Shown here one piece after another: positions 7,315 through 13,524 of a stretch of DNA of 14,241 bases. Under the pieces are notes generated by a model, which was not told the DNA's origin, made no database searches, and worked only from the letters and a program-made list of their open reading frames with translations. The stretch's first letter is position 1. The number at the start of each line of letters is the position of its first letter. The translations under genes were made by a program, and so were the position numbers. The DNA is from Syntrophaceae bacterium UBA4778 (GTDB lineage: Bacteria > Desulfobacterota > Syntrophia > Syntrophales > UBA4778), in NCBI GenBank assembly GCA_002403175.1, contig DHHG01000095.1, positions 1 to 14,241 of the forward strand. Direction: 5' to 3'.

Positions 7315-7336
7315 TTTATTTCACCGGATATATGTC
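7308..7336 (+). promoter_or_regulatory. Probable atpE promoter
   Basis: A consensus -35 TTGACA (7308-7313) is followed after 17 bases by TATGTC (7331-7336), a half-match to the -10 box. It would give a leader of about 108 bases before atpE. The weak -10 lowers confidence. Confidence 0.5.
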
Positions 7337-7367
7337 AACAAACATTGAGTGACAATGGGGAGGGTGC

Positions 7368-7411
7368 CCCGGTGCTCAGTGAGCCGGGAAAAAAGAGGCA
7401 AAGGCCCTTTT
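7368..7411 (+). promoter_or_regulatory. Two hairpins in the atpE leader
   Basis: The first hairpin pairs CCCGG (7368-7372) with CCGGG (7384-7388). The second pairs AAAAG-GGC with GCC-CTTTT (7391-7399 with 7404-7411, one bulged A) and ends in four T residues, resembling a weak attenuator. They lie 41 bases before the atpE start, outside its ribosome binding site (AAAGGAG). A regulatory role is inferred only. Confidence 0.4.
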
Positions 7412-7451
7412 ATTCGCCGGTTCAAATTACATTCATAGAAAGGAGTAGGTA

Positions 7452-7817
7452 ATGAAGAAGGTTGTTTGTTGTTTTATCGCAGTTCTGTTCTTGATGGTTG
7501 TGACCCCGTTTGCAATGGCAGCTGATGCAGCCGCGACTGGAGGAGGCGCAGACTACGCTAAGGCGATTGTGTTCGGTTGTAGTGTTCTGGCAGCAGGATT
7601 GGCCATCGGTTTGGGAACCATCGGTGCCGGTCTCGGAATGGGACAGGCCACCAGCGGCAGCACCAACGCGGTTGGAAGAAATCCTGATGCGCAGGGTAAG
7701 ATCATGCTGACCATGATGGTCGGTCTGGCAATGACGGAATCCGTCGCGATTTATGCATTGGTTGTAACTTTGATCATTCTTTATGCGAACCCGATCCTGA
7801 AGCTGTTCGGCGCATAA
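7452..7817 (+). CDS. atpE: F-type ATP synthase subunit c (F0), with N-terminal signal-like extension
   Basis: Subunit c forms the membrane rotor ring. The 121-residue product is longer than the usual 75-90 because of a cleavable-looking leader (1-23, ending in AMA) before the mature part; such leaders occur in some deltaproteobacterial c-subunits. Helix 1 has the glycine-rich run [13 protein letters not shown] (52-64), the polar loop has the RNP motif (76-78) and helix 2 carries the ion-binding Glu96 in MTESVAIY. Ser97 and Tyr101 match a sodium-type site, but the helix-1 Gln of sodium-binding c-subunits aligns with Met63, which argues for protons. AAAGGAG sits seven bases before the ATG. It is transcribed alone, away from atpZIB, and ends at a strong terminator. 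Confidence 0.97.
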   Translation: MKKVVCCFIAVLFLMVVTPFAMAADAAATGGGADYAKAIVFGCSVLAAGLAIGLGTIGAGLGMGQATSGSTNAVGRNPDAQGKIMLTMMVGLAMTESVAIYALVVTLIILYANPILKLFGA

Positions 7818-7838
7818 AAAACTTTTTTGCTATTATTC

Positions 7839-7887
7839 AAAGAGAGAGGGAGCGAATAACAAAGTGTCTTCCTCTCTCTTTTTATTT
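7839..7887 (+). terminator. Intrinsic terminator after atpE
   Basis: AAAGAGAGAGG (7839-7849) pairs perfectly over 11 bases with CCTCTCTCTTT (7871-7881), followed by a T-rich tract. The loop is large (21 bases). It starts 22 bases after the atpE stop and lies between the convergent atpE and release-factor-like genes. Confidence 0.85.
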
Positions 7888-7892
7888 TAATC

Positions 7893-8318
7893 TCATTCGT
7901 AATCGTTGCGAACGGGAATTTTTAAGCGGCTTTCTTTCTTTTCCGCCTGAGCGTGTTTCATTCCCAGAACTTTCTCCTTTGCCTTTTTGGATCTCCTTCG
8001 TTTCTGCCTCTTTATTTTTTCAATGCGCATCTTCTCAGCGCTCTTTTCCCCCTGTTGCATGGTCTCAATCCTTTCAACCAGGAGGCGTCTTGCCAGAAAA
8101 CGATTGAGGGCCTGAGAACGTGCTTGCTGTGCTTTGATTTTTATCCCTGTAGGCACGTGAACCAGGAGAACGCATGTCGATGTTTTATTCACCTTTTGGC
8201 CTCCCGGACCCGATGAGCGCACAAAGGATTCCTGAAGATCACTCTCGCGAATTCCGGCATTTTCCATTCGGGCCTTAATGGCCTTCTCTTTTTCGGGGGA
8301 TACGTTGAACAGGCTCAT
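7893..8318 (-). CDS. Release-factor-like GGQ protein (probable ribosome-rescue peptidyl-tRNA hydrolase)
   Basis: A 141-residue protein containing only the catalytic RF-1 domain. The GGQ motif is at 39-41 in RSSGPGGQKVNKTSTCV, which would trigger peptidyl-tRNA hydrolysis in the ribosomal A site. The codon-recognition domains of RF1/RF2 are absent. From about residue 85 the protein becomes strongly basic and rich in Lys, Arg and Glu, consistent with a tail that enters the empty mRNA channel, as in ArfB/YaeJ and the mitochondrial C12orf65 type. The spacing and sequence resemble the general peptide chain release factor-like family more than classic ArfB, so no symbol is given. GGAG lies eight bases before ATG 8318. 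It is a single-gene unit. Confidence 0.88.
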   Translation of the reverse strand: MSLFNVSPEKEKAIKARMENAGIRESDLQESFVRSSGPGGQKVNKTSTCVLLVHVPTGIKIKAQQARSQALNRFLARRLLVERIETMQQGEKSAEKMRIEKIKRQKRRRSKKAKEKVLGMKHAQAEKKESRLKIPVRNDYE

Positions 8319-8408
8319 TCCTTCAGCTCCGGTTCGAAATTCGGCTGACTTGGATGGAAGGTGTTTTTTTAATTCAATGGATAAAAGCTCTCCGCAATGT
8401 CCAGGTAC

Positions 8409-8437
8409 ATATTAATTATTTGATTTGAAGAATTCAA
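8409..8437 (-). promoter_or_regulatory. Possible promoter of the release-factor-like gene
   Basis: On the minus strand TTGAAT (8437-8432) and TAATAT (8414-8409), each a 4/6 match, are separated by 17 bases. A short palindrome (TTGAA-GAA-TTCAA) overlaps the -35 box. Nothing else is recognised in 8319-8489. Confidence 0.35.
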
Positions 8438-8489
8438 GGCGGATCTCAAAGGGTATTTCAAAATCACATGAAAGCATGGAAGGCAAATA

Positions 8490-8918
8490 TTAGAGGTTAT
8501 AAATCTGGTCCCCGACTAGATGGATCCAGTTCTCCTTCAGAATCTCGCTGGCCTCCTCCACCCTATCAACTCCGATAATCAGGATCGTTTCCTTCCCGAG
8601 CCGCTCGATCGTCGTATAGATATAGTGGATATTGATTTCCGCATCTCTCAGAGGTTTTACGATGGCATTCATGCCCATGGGATGACAAGGAACCTCGGCC
8701 GCCAGAACCGGACTCACTTCATAGTTGAAATGAAAACTTTCTAGTATAGTGACTGCTTTTTGAGGATCGTTCACAATGAGGCGCACCATGCTGTCTTTGG
8801 ATATGCTCGCTGCCGCAATGGCCTTTGTGCTGATATCCTCCTTGTCGAGTATATCCACCAGGCTGGCCAATGCACCCGGCACATTATCCAGTTTTACGGA
8901 AATCTGCATGACAGCCAT
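8490..8918 (-). CDS. Tandem ACT-domain protein, last gene of the 2-oxoacid oxidoreductase operon
   Basis: A 142-residue protein made of two ACT domains. The first (about 1-70) starts MQISVKLDNVPGALASLVDIL, and the second (about 72-142) contains MNAIVKPLRDAEINIHYIY. ACT domains bind small ligands, usually amino acids, and here probably act without an attached enzyme. This small two-ACT family is often found beside 2-oxoacid or indolepyruvate oxidoreductases and aryl-CoA ligases. ATG 8918 lies 1 base after the korC stop and its GGAGG lies inside korC, so it is co-translated; a longer frame from 8954 would overlap korC and lacks the ACT start. It probably senses an amino acid linked to the oxidoreductase substrate. 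The ligand is unknown. Confidence 0.85.
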   Translation of the reverse strand: MAVMQISVKLDNVPGALASLVDILDKEDISTKAIAAASISKDSMVRLIVNDPQKAVTILESFHFNYEVSPVLAAEVPCHPMGMNAIVKPLRDAEINIHYIYTTIERLGKETILIIGVDRVEEASEILKENWIHLVGDQIYNL

Positions 8919-8919
8919 A

Positions 8920-9474
8920 TCAGCGTGATTCCTCCTGCTTTGAAAACAGATCATATCCGGACGAAAAGGCTTTTCTGTTTACATCCATAACTGCTTTCTT
9001 CCGTTCCCCCATGATCTGCTTTAGGCCCTTTAAGTATGATTCGGGTTTGACGAGCCCGGTCTTATTAAGAAAAGCGCCGAGCATAACGATATTGGTTGAT
9101 TTTGAGTTTCCTATACTGTCGGCAATTTCACCGGCAGGGATTTCGAAAACCTGTATATCTTTTCTGCTGGGGCGCATATCGATTATAGACGAGTTTAGAA
9201 AGACGCCCCCCCCTGAAGCTATCTTATTCTGAAATATATAGAGAGAGGGAGAGTTCAGAATCACCAAATATTCTGGAGCGGATGCTACAGGCGAAGCGAT
9301 TTCCTCATCGGAAATAGCAACTGTGCAATTGGCAGTGCCTCCCCTGACCTCAACACCGTATGTTGGAAGGTAAGTGGTGTGATAACCTTCCAGCATGGCG
9401 GCATGTGCCAGGCTATAGCCCATCATCAACACACCTTGTCCCCCGAAACCGGCAAATATCGTTTTGACCAGCAT
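8920..9474 (-). CDS. korC: 2-oxoacid:ferredoxin oxidoreductase gamma subunit (KorC-like)
   Basis: The gamma subunit (184 residues) of a CoA-dependent, ferredoxin-reducing 2-oxoacid oxidoreductase. The family signature is the N-terminal GFGGQGVLMMG (9-19) and the block TYLPTYGVEVRGGTANCTVAIS (about 39-60). Length is normal for a separate gamma subunit. The start at 9474 is 3 bases after the korB stop, with AAAGG overlapping that stop. It forms a complex with the alpha, beta and ferredoxin subunits encoded upstream. The keto-acid specificity (2-oxoglutarate or branched-chain) cannot be decided from this chain. Confidence 0.93.
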   Translation of the reverse strand: MLVKTIFAGFGGQGVLMMGYSLAHAAMLEGYHTTYLPTYGVEVRGGTANCTVAISDEEIASPVASAPEYLVILNSPSLYIFQNKIASGGGVFLNSSIIDMRPSRKDIQVFEIPAGEIADSIGNSKSTNIVMLGAFLNKTGLVKPESYLKGLKQIMGERKKAVMDVNRKAFSSGYDLFSKQEESR

Positions 9475-9477
9475 TTG

Positions 9478-10218
9478 TTAACCTTTGATATCCTTAACCA
9501 CTCCCAGTGGAAAATATTCAGCCATAACCGTTTCAGCCCACTCGCAAGACTGAACAGGCGTCATCTTCCAGTTGGTCGGGCACTGGGATAAAATTTCGAT
9601 CATGCTGAAACCGCGCCCCTCCATTTGATACTCGAATGCCTTTTTTATTGCCCGCCTGGTCTTTATAATCTGAGCGGGTGATGTGACCGCGCACCGCTCG
9701 ATATAGGTGCTTCCATCAAGATTGGACAATAATTCACTAATTTTGATCGGGTGACCATCCAACTGAGCATTACGTCCCGGAGGGGATGTGGTCGTCTTCT
9801 GACCAAGGATGGTGGTGGGAGCCATCTGCCCCCCCGTCATTCCATAAACTCCGTTATTGATGAATATAACTGTGATATTTTCGCCGCGATTGGCTGCATG
9901 AATCGTTTCTGCGGTTCCGATGGCGGCAAGATCGCCGTCTCCCTGATAGGTGAAAACAATACGGTCGGGGAGAACCCGTTTGATTCCCGTTGCCACCGCG
10001 CATCCGCGCCCGTGCATCGCCTCCAGCATATCCACATCAAAATAATTATATGCAATAACCGCACAACCGGCAGGCGGAACGCCGATTGTCCTGCCTCGGA
10101 TGCCGAGTTCATCGATAACTTCACAGATGAGCCTGTGAGCGATGCTGTGCCCGCATCCCGGGCAGTAGTGAAAACTGGTTTCCTTTAGCGATTTCGGTCT
10201 GCTGAAAACTTTTTTCAT
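9478..10218 (-). CDS. korB: 2-oxoacid:ferredoxin oxidoreductase beta subunit, TPP-binding (KorB-like)
   Basis: The 246-residue beta subunit binds thiamine pyrophosphate. The TPP motif runs from GDGD (93-96) to the NN pair at 121-122 ([13 protein letters not shown]). The N-terminal [10 protein letters not shown] (17-26) is the conserved block seen in KorB/VorA chains. With the alpha subunit it oxidatively decarboxylates a 2-oxoacid to its acyl-CoA and passes electrons to ferredoxin. It lacks a ferredoxin domain, consistent with the separate korD gene. It follows korA after 53 bases, the only sizeable gap in the operon. The ribosome binding site is weak (AGGA almost touching the ATG). Confidence 0.95.
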   Translation of the reverse strand: MKKVFSRPKSLKETSFHYCPGCGHSIAHRLICEVIDELGIRGRTIGVPPAGCAVIAYNYFDVDMLEAMHGRGCAVATGIKRVLPDRIVFTYQGDGDLAAIGTAETIHAANRGENITVIFINNGVYGMTGGQMAPTTILGQKTTTSPPGRNAQLDGHPIKISELLSNLDGSTYIERCAVTSPAQIIKTRRAIKKAFEYQMEGRGFSMIEILSQCPTNWKMTPVQSCEWAETVMAEYFPLGVVKDIKG

Positions 10219-10271
10219 GTCCTGGATCTCAAAATTAAATTCCGAATGTTTGCACTACCTTCAGAAATCAT

Positions 10272-11324
10272 TTATTTAAATTGTAACGAAATAATTTTCG
10301 CAAATTCTGCCGGAGTAGGAACAACTCCCCCAGGGCGCCCATAAAAATGGACCTCTGCCGAATGGCCGATGGCCAGCTCGACATCTTCAACCATCTGGCC
10401 CGTACTCATCTCGAATACGAGAAATTTAGAAACTTTTTCGGAAAATTTTTTCAGTGGCGCGGAAGGAAAGGGCCATAATGTAATCGGACGGATAAGACCA
10501 ACCTTGATTCCCGCGTCTCTCATTCGCTTGATCGCGCCCTTGGCGATTCTCGCTGCAGTTCCGTATGCTACGACAAGCAGATCTGCATCTTCCGCCATAT
10601 AGGTTTCATAACGCACTTCTTTTTTCGAGACGATCTGATATTTGCGAAACAATTTCCAGCAATGTTCCTCTTCATGGAGCGGGTCCAGAATCAACCCCCG
10701 TATGAACCGGCTCTTGCCGTCACCGCATCCGTCCAGGAGGTACTGATCGCTGTATTGACGCGGCTTTGGTTTCTTGAAAACAACGGGCTCCATCATTTGT
10801 CCCATCATTCCATCCGCCAGAATCATAACCGGATTCCGATATCGATCGGCTATATCAAATGCCTCCATGGTCAGGTCCGACAATTCCTGAACCGATGCAG
10901 GGGCCAGCACAATGACTCGATAATCTCCGTGTCCTCCCCCTTTTGTCGACTGAAAGTAATCGCCTTGAGACGGGGATATATTGCCCAGTCCCGGACTGCC
11001 CCGCATGATATTGACGATCACCGCCGGAAGCTCGTCCGCTGCCAGGGCGGAAATGCCTTCCTGTTTCAAAGAGATACCGGGGCTGGAAGAGGAGGTCATG
11101 GAGCGCGCTCCCGCGGCGCTTGCGCCCATTACCATATTGATCGAGGCGATTTCGCTCTCTCCTTGAATAAATATCCCACCCTCGACGTTCCGCATGTGCT
11201 CGGCCATATATTCGGTGAGTTCGTTCTGGGGAGTTATCGGGTATCCCGCATAAAACCTGCATCCCGCTCTGATAGCTGCCTCGCCTATTACATGATTGCC
11301 CTGAATCAATTTTTTCTCAGTCAC
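10272..11324 (-). CDS. korA: 2-oxoacid:ferredoxin oxidoreductase alpha subunit (KorA/VorB-like)
   Basis: A 350-residue alpha chain carrying the pyrimidine-binding and transketolase-C-like domains. Conserved blocks are RAGCRFYAGYPITPQNE (19-35), the MTSSSSPGISLKQEGIS region and the GNISPSQGDYFQSTKGGGHG loop. Overall it resembles chains annotated as VorB (3-methyl-2-oxobutanoate) or KorA (2-oxoglutarate); sequence alone does not settle which. The start is GTG 11324 because GAGG sits six bases upstream; a TTG at 11336 in the same frame lacks this. The GTG overlaps the korD stop by 8 bases, indicating coupled translation of the ferredoxin and alpha subunits. Confidence 0.95.
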   Translation of the reverse strand: MTEKKLIQGNHVIGEAAIRAGCRFYAGYPITPQNELTEYMAEHMRNVEGGIFIQGESEIASINMVMGASAAGARSMTSSSSPGISLKQEGISALAADELPAVIVNIMRGSPGLGNISPSQGDYFQSTKGGGHGDYRVIVLAPASVQELSDLTMEAFDIADRYRNPVMILADGMMGQMMEPVVFKKPKPRQYSDQYLLDGCGDGKSRFIRGLILDPLHEEEHCWKLFRKYQIVSKKEVRYETYMAEDADLLVVAYGTAARIAKGAIKRMRDAGIKVGLIRPITLWPFPSAPLKKFSEKVSKFLVFEMSTGQMVEDVELAIGHSAEVHFYGRPGGVVPTPAEFAKIISLQFK

Positions 11325-11526
11325 GGTAGACCTCAATGGCTACTTCCGGGCAGATCAGGGCACAGAGAGCGCATCCGGTGCATTTGCCTGTATCCTTAAA
11401 CTGAACGGGATGATAGCCCTTCAGATTGAATTCTGATGATGTCTCGATCGAGGCGTTGGGGCAGGCATGAATGCAAAGGTGACAATCCTTGCAGATATCT
11501 TTGTTGATTGTAATGGACCCTTTCAA
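11317..11526 (-). CDS. korD: 2x[4Fe-4S] ferredoxin subunit of the 2-oxoacid oxidoreductase (KorD-like)
   Basis: A 69-residue bacterial-type ferredoxin with two complete CxxCxxCxxxCP motifs: Cys12, 15, 18, 22 and Cys49, 52, 55, 59. It therefore carries two [4Fe-4S] clusters. It is the delta subunit that relays electrons from the TPP site to soluble ferredoxin and is first in the operon. The start codon is TTG at 11526, supported by GGAG with six-base spacing; no ATG is available. Its stop overlaps the GTG start of korA. Confidence 0.93.
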   Translation of the reverse strand: MKGSITINKDICKDCHLCIHACPNASIETSSEFNLKGYHPVQFKDTGKCTGCALCALICPEVAIEVYRD

Positions 11527-11558
11527 AATCTACTCCGTTGGAAAATTGAAAACGAACT

Positions 11559-11587
11559 TTCCTATCCAAATCAGGTAATAAAGTCAA
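11559..11587 (-). promoter_or_regulatory. Possible kor operon promoter
   Basis: On the minus strand TTGACT (11587-11582) and TAGGAA (11564-11559) are separated by 17 bases. The -35 is good and the -10 poor. A free TATAAT also occurs on this strand further upstream (about 11642-11637), without a -35 box. Confidence 0.3.
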
Positions 11588-11613
11588 TTCAATTTTGAAG
11601 CCTGGTCCATCCA

Positions 11614-11642
11614 TTGATTTATAATCAGGTCTTGCGTATTAT
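11614..11642 (+). promoter_or_regulatory. Possible promoter of the ribonuclease Z-like gene
   Basis: TTGATT (11614-11619) and TATTAT (11637-11642) are separated by 17 bases. This implies a leader of about 170 bases, which holds a small GAAA-loop hairpin (11658-11673, stem CTCGC with GC/GAG) and no recognised gene. Confidence 0.42.
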
Positions 11643-11818
11643 AAGAAGGTAATTTTACTCGCGAAAGCGTGAGGTTGCTGTTATTCTGAAATTTGGAGAC
11701 TCACAGGAGCAATCTCCGCCGAATCCTTCCGATCCTTAAGGAAGATGGTCTTAAACATGATTTGCTCGCTACCGAATTCAAGTCTGAGCATCGTCAACTT
11801 TCCGGTAGTTCATCCAGG

Positions 11819-12835
11819 ATGATTATGTTCCATTGTAAATTGGTTAATGATCCTTTTGGCGATCCGGCCGCCTATATTGAATTTATTTACAGGAGGGAGG
11901 CGATCCTGTTCGATCTTGGGGAAATCTATCCTTTACCTCCGCGCAAGATCCTGAAACTGAGCAATATCTTTATCTCACATACGCATATGGATCATTTTAT
12001 CGGATTTGATCACCTCCTCAGGATCTGTCTGGGGCGCGATCAGCACATAAATTTATTTGGTCCGCCGGGCTTAATCCGCAGCATAGAAAACAAATTGGCC
12101 GCATATAGTTGGAATTTGGTCGAGAATTACACGAACGATTTTGTTGTCCACGCAATGGAAATCGATCAAGACGGAATTATTACCGGCTGCAAATTTCGCT
12201 GTCAGAATGCATTCCGTCCGGAAATGGAGGAAAACGGAAAGCAGTCCGGTTTTCTTCTCTATGAAAGCGATCAATATGAAATTAAATGCGTTTTTCTGGA
12301 TCACAAGATTCCTTGTCTGGCTTTCTGTCTTGAAGAAAAAAAGCGGGTTAATATCATGAAAAACATGCTGCAGGCCATGGGACTTCCGGTTGGACCATGG
12401 CTGACGGAGTTGAAGAATGCGATTCTAAGGGGCGAGCCCGACGGAATGCCGGTCCAGGTCTGGTGGCGAGAAAAAGGGTTGCGTGTCGATGGAGAAATTC
12501 TGAGCTTAGGTGAATTGAAGCAAAAGGCTGTAAAGTTAACTCCAGGTGAAAAAATCGCATATATTACGGATGCGATTTATCACGATGGGAATATCGAACG
12601 GATGATAGCGATTGCCCGTGAAGCGGATCATCTGCTCATTGAGGCATGTTTTCTGGAAAGCGACTCGCCAAGGGCTAAGGATAAATATCACTTAACCGCG
12701 GCGCAGGCCGGGCGATTGGCCCGTGAAGCCAATGTGAAGAGAATAACTCTCTTCCATTTTTCTCCTAAGTATCAGGGACAGGAAGAGTTGCTCGTGAGAG
12801 AGGCCATGCAGGCATTCAGAAACCAAGCCTGCTAG
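11819..12835 (+). CDS. rnz: Ribonuclease Z-type metallo-beta-lactamase-fold hydrolase
   Basis: A 338-residue zinc hydrolase of the tRNase Z group, which cleaves the 3' trailer from tRNA precursors. Metal-binding residues visible are SHTHMDH (His54, His56, Asp58, His59), His162 in DHKIP, Asp251 in YITDA and His313 in LFHFSPKY. The GLPVGPWLTELK block and the HLTAAQAGRLA helix near the end also fit tRNase Z. The usual HEAT motif reads IEACF, so the family is clear but the activity is inferred. The start could be ATG 11819 or ATG 11825, which has AGGA five bases upstream; both give the LVNDPFGDP N-terminus. An in-frame TTG at 11693 lacks a ribosome binding site and adds 42 residues unlike the family. 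Its stop overlaps that of the convergent NusG-like gene. Confidence 0.85.
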   Translation: MIMFHCKLVNDPFGDPAAYIEFIYRREAILFDLGEIYPLPPRKILKLSNIFISHTHMDHFIGFDHLLRICLGRDQHINLFGPPGLIRSIENKLAAYSWNLVENYTNDFVVHAMEIDQDGIITGCKFRCQNAFRPEMEENGKQSGFLLYESDQYEIKCVFLDHKIPCLAFCLEEKKRVNIMKNMLQAMGLPVGPWLTELKNAILRGEPDGMPVQVWWREKGLRVDGEILSLGELKQKAVKLTPGEKIAYITDAIYHDGNIERMIAIAREADHLLIEACFLESDSPRAKDKYHLTAAQAGRLAREANVKRITLFHFSPKYQGQEELLVREAMQAFRNQAC

Positions 12836-13332
12836 ATTTTCTCAATCCGGAATCCCTCAAGTTCTATGGCCACCGCCCTCTGTAGAAGATCTATGGTAAT
12901 AACAAACGTATCTTTCTTCAGGTCCATTTGCAGCACAATACCTTCAATTCCTTTGAAAGGACCATCTATTATTCTGGCCTTCTCTCCTATCTGAGGATAC
13001 TGGATACGCTTCATTTCTATTTTGGATTCTACCAGGCGCTGAATGGCTTCGATCTGATATTCGGGAATGGAAATCGGTTCACTACCATTCCTTTTTCCCA
13101 GAATGGTGACCACACCAGGGGTTGTCAGGATATTCAACCTTGTTTGATTATCGGGCTCAAATTCAACAAAAAGGTAACCGGAAAAGACCGGAAGCATGAT
13201 TTTTTTCCTTCGGTCTTTCCTTTTGCTCCAAACTTCCATTTTTGGTAAAAAAGCTTGGATTGATTTCTGAAGAAGGCCCTTAAAGGCGACCTCCTCGTGA
13301 CGGCTTTTCGTATGGACAGCATACCAGGACAT
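12832..13332 (-). CDS. NusG-family transcription antiterminator paralogue (UpxY/RfaH/LoaP type)
   Basis: A 166-residue two-domain protein. The NGN domain (about 1-100) starts with MSWYAVHTKSRHEE and contains FLPKMEVW, a basic KRKDRRKK stretch (37-44) and PVFSGYLFVEF (48-58). A KOW domain follows at about 115-141 (IGEKARIIDGPFKGIEGIV). Lack of the housekeeping secE-nusG-rplK neighbourhood, and the DRRKK-PVFSGYLF pattern, point to a specialised paralogue of the UpxY/RfaH/LoaP group, which lets RNA polymerase read through long operons for surface polysaccharide or natural products. No such operon is in the window, so its target is unknown. The start at 13332 has only a distant AGAGG. The stop TAG shares CTAG with the facing gene. 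Confidence 0.87.
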   Translation of the reverse strand: MSWYAVHTKSRHEEVAFKGLLQKSIQAFLPKMEVWSKRKDRRKKIMLPVFSGYLFVEFEPDNQTRLNILTTPGVVTILGKRNGSEPISIPEYQIEAIQRLVESKIEMKRIQYPQIGEKARIIDGPFKGIEGIVLQMDLKKDTFVITIDLLQRAVAIELEGFRIEKI

Positions 13333-13375
13333 GACTGTCTTGAACCTCTTTTATTTTTTAGCAGCTATAGATACT

Positions 13376-13390
13376 GATAAAGAATTTATC
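13376..13390. repeat. Short inverted repeat between the NusG-like and FAD genes
   Basis: GATAAA and TTTATC flank a three-base GAA centre, 44 bases upstream of the NusG-like start. It could form a hairpin in that leader or be an operator; nothing more is shown. The rest of the AT-rich divergent space 13333-13524 shows no gene and no convincing promoter. Confidence 0.3.
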
Positions 13391-13524
13391 TTGCAATGTA
13401 TTTTTTTAGAAAATCAGGAATTTCAATTCCTTAAAGGATTACAGAGGCGATCTGTTCTGGAGCCCTGATCTGAAAAGGTGAAGGAGTTGGAATTGAGTCA
13501 AATTAATCAATAAAAGGAAATTCT

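Noticed and set aside
9751..10188. 145-codon plus-strand frame opposite korB
   Set aside because: Antisense shadow of a conserved TPP-binding subunit, with no domain signal.
10662..11399. Long open frame on the plus strand (245 codons) opposite korA
   Set aside because: It lies entirely antisense to the well-conserved alpha and ferredoxin subunits, shows no recognisable domain and has low-complexity His/Arg-rich content.
11693..11818. 42-residue N-terminal extension of the ribonuclease Z-like protein from TTG
   Set aside because: No ribosome binding site, and the family N-terminus corresponds to the ATG at 11819 or 11825.
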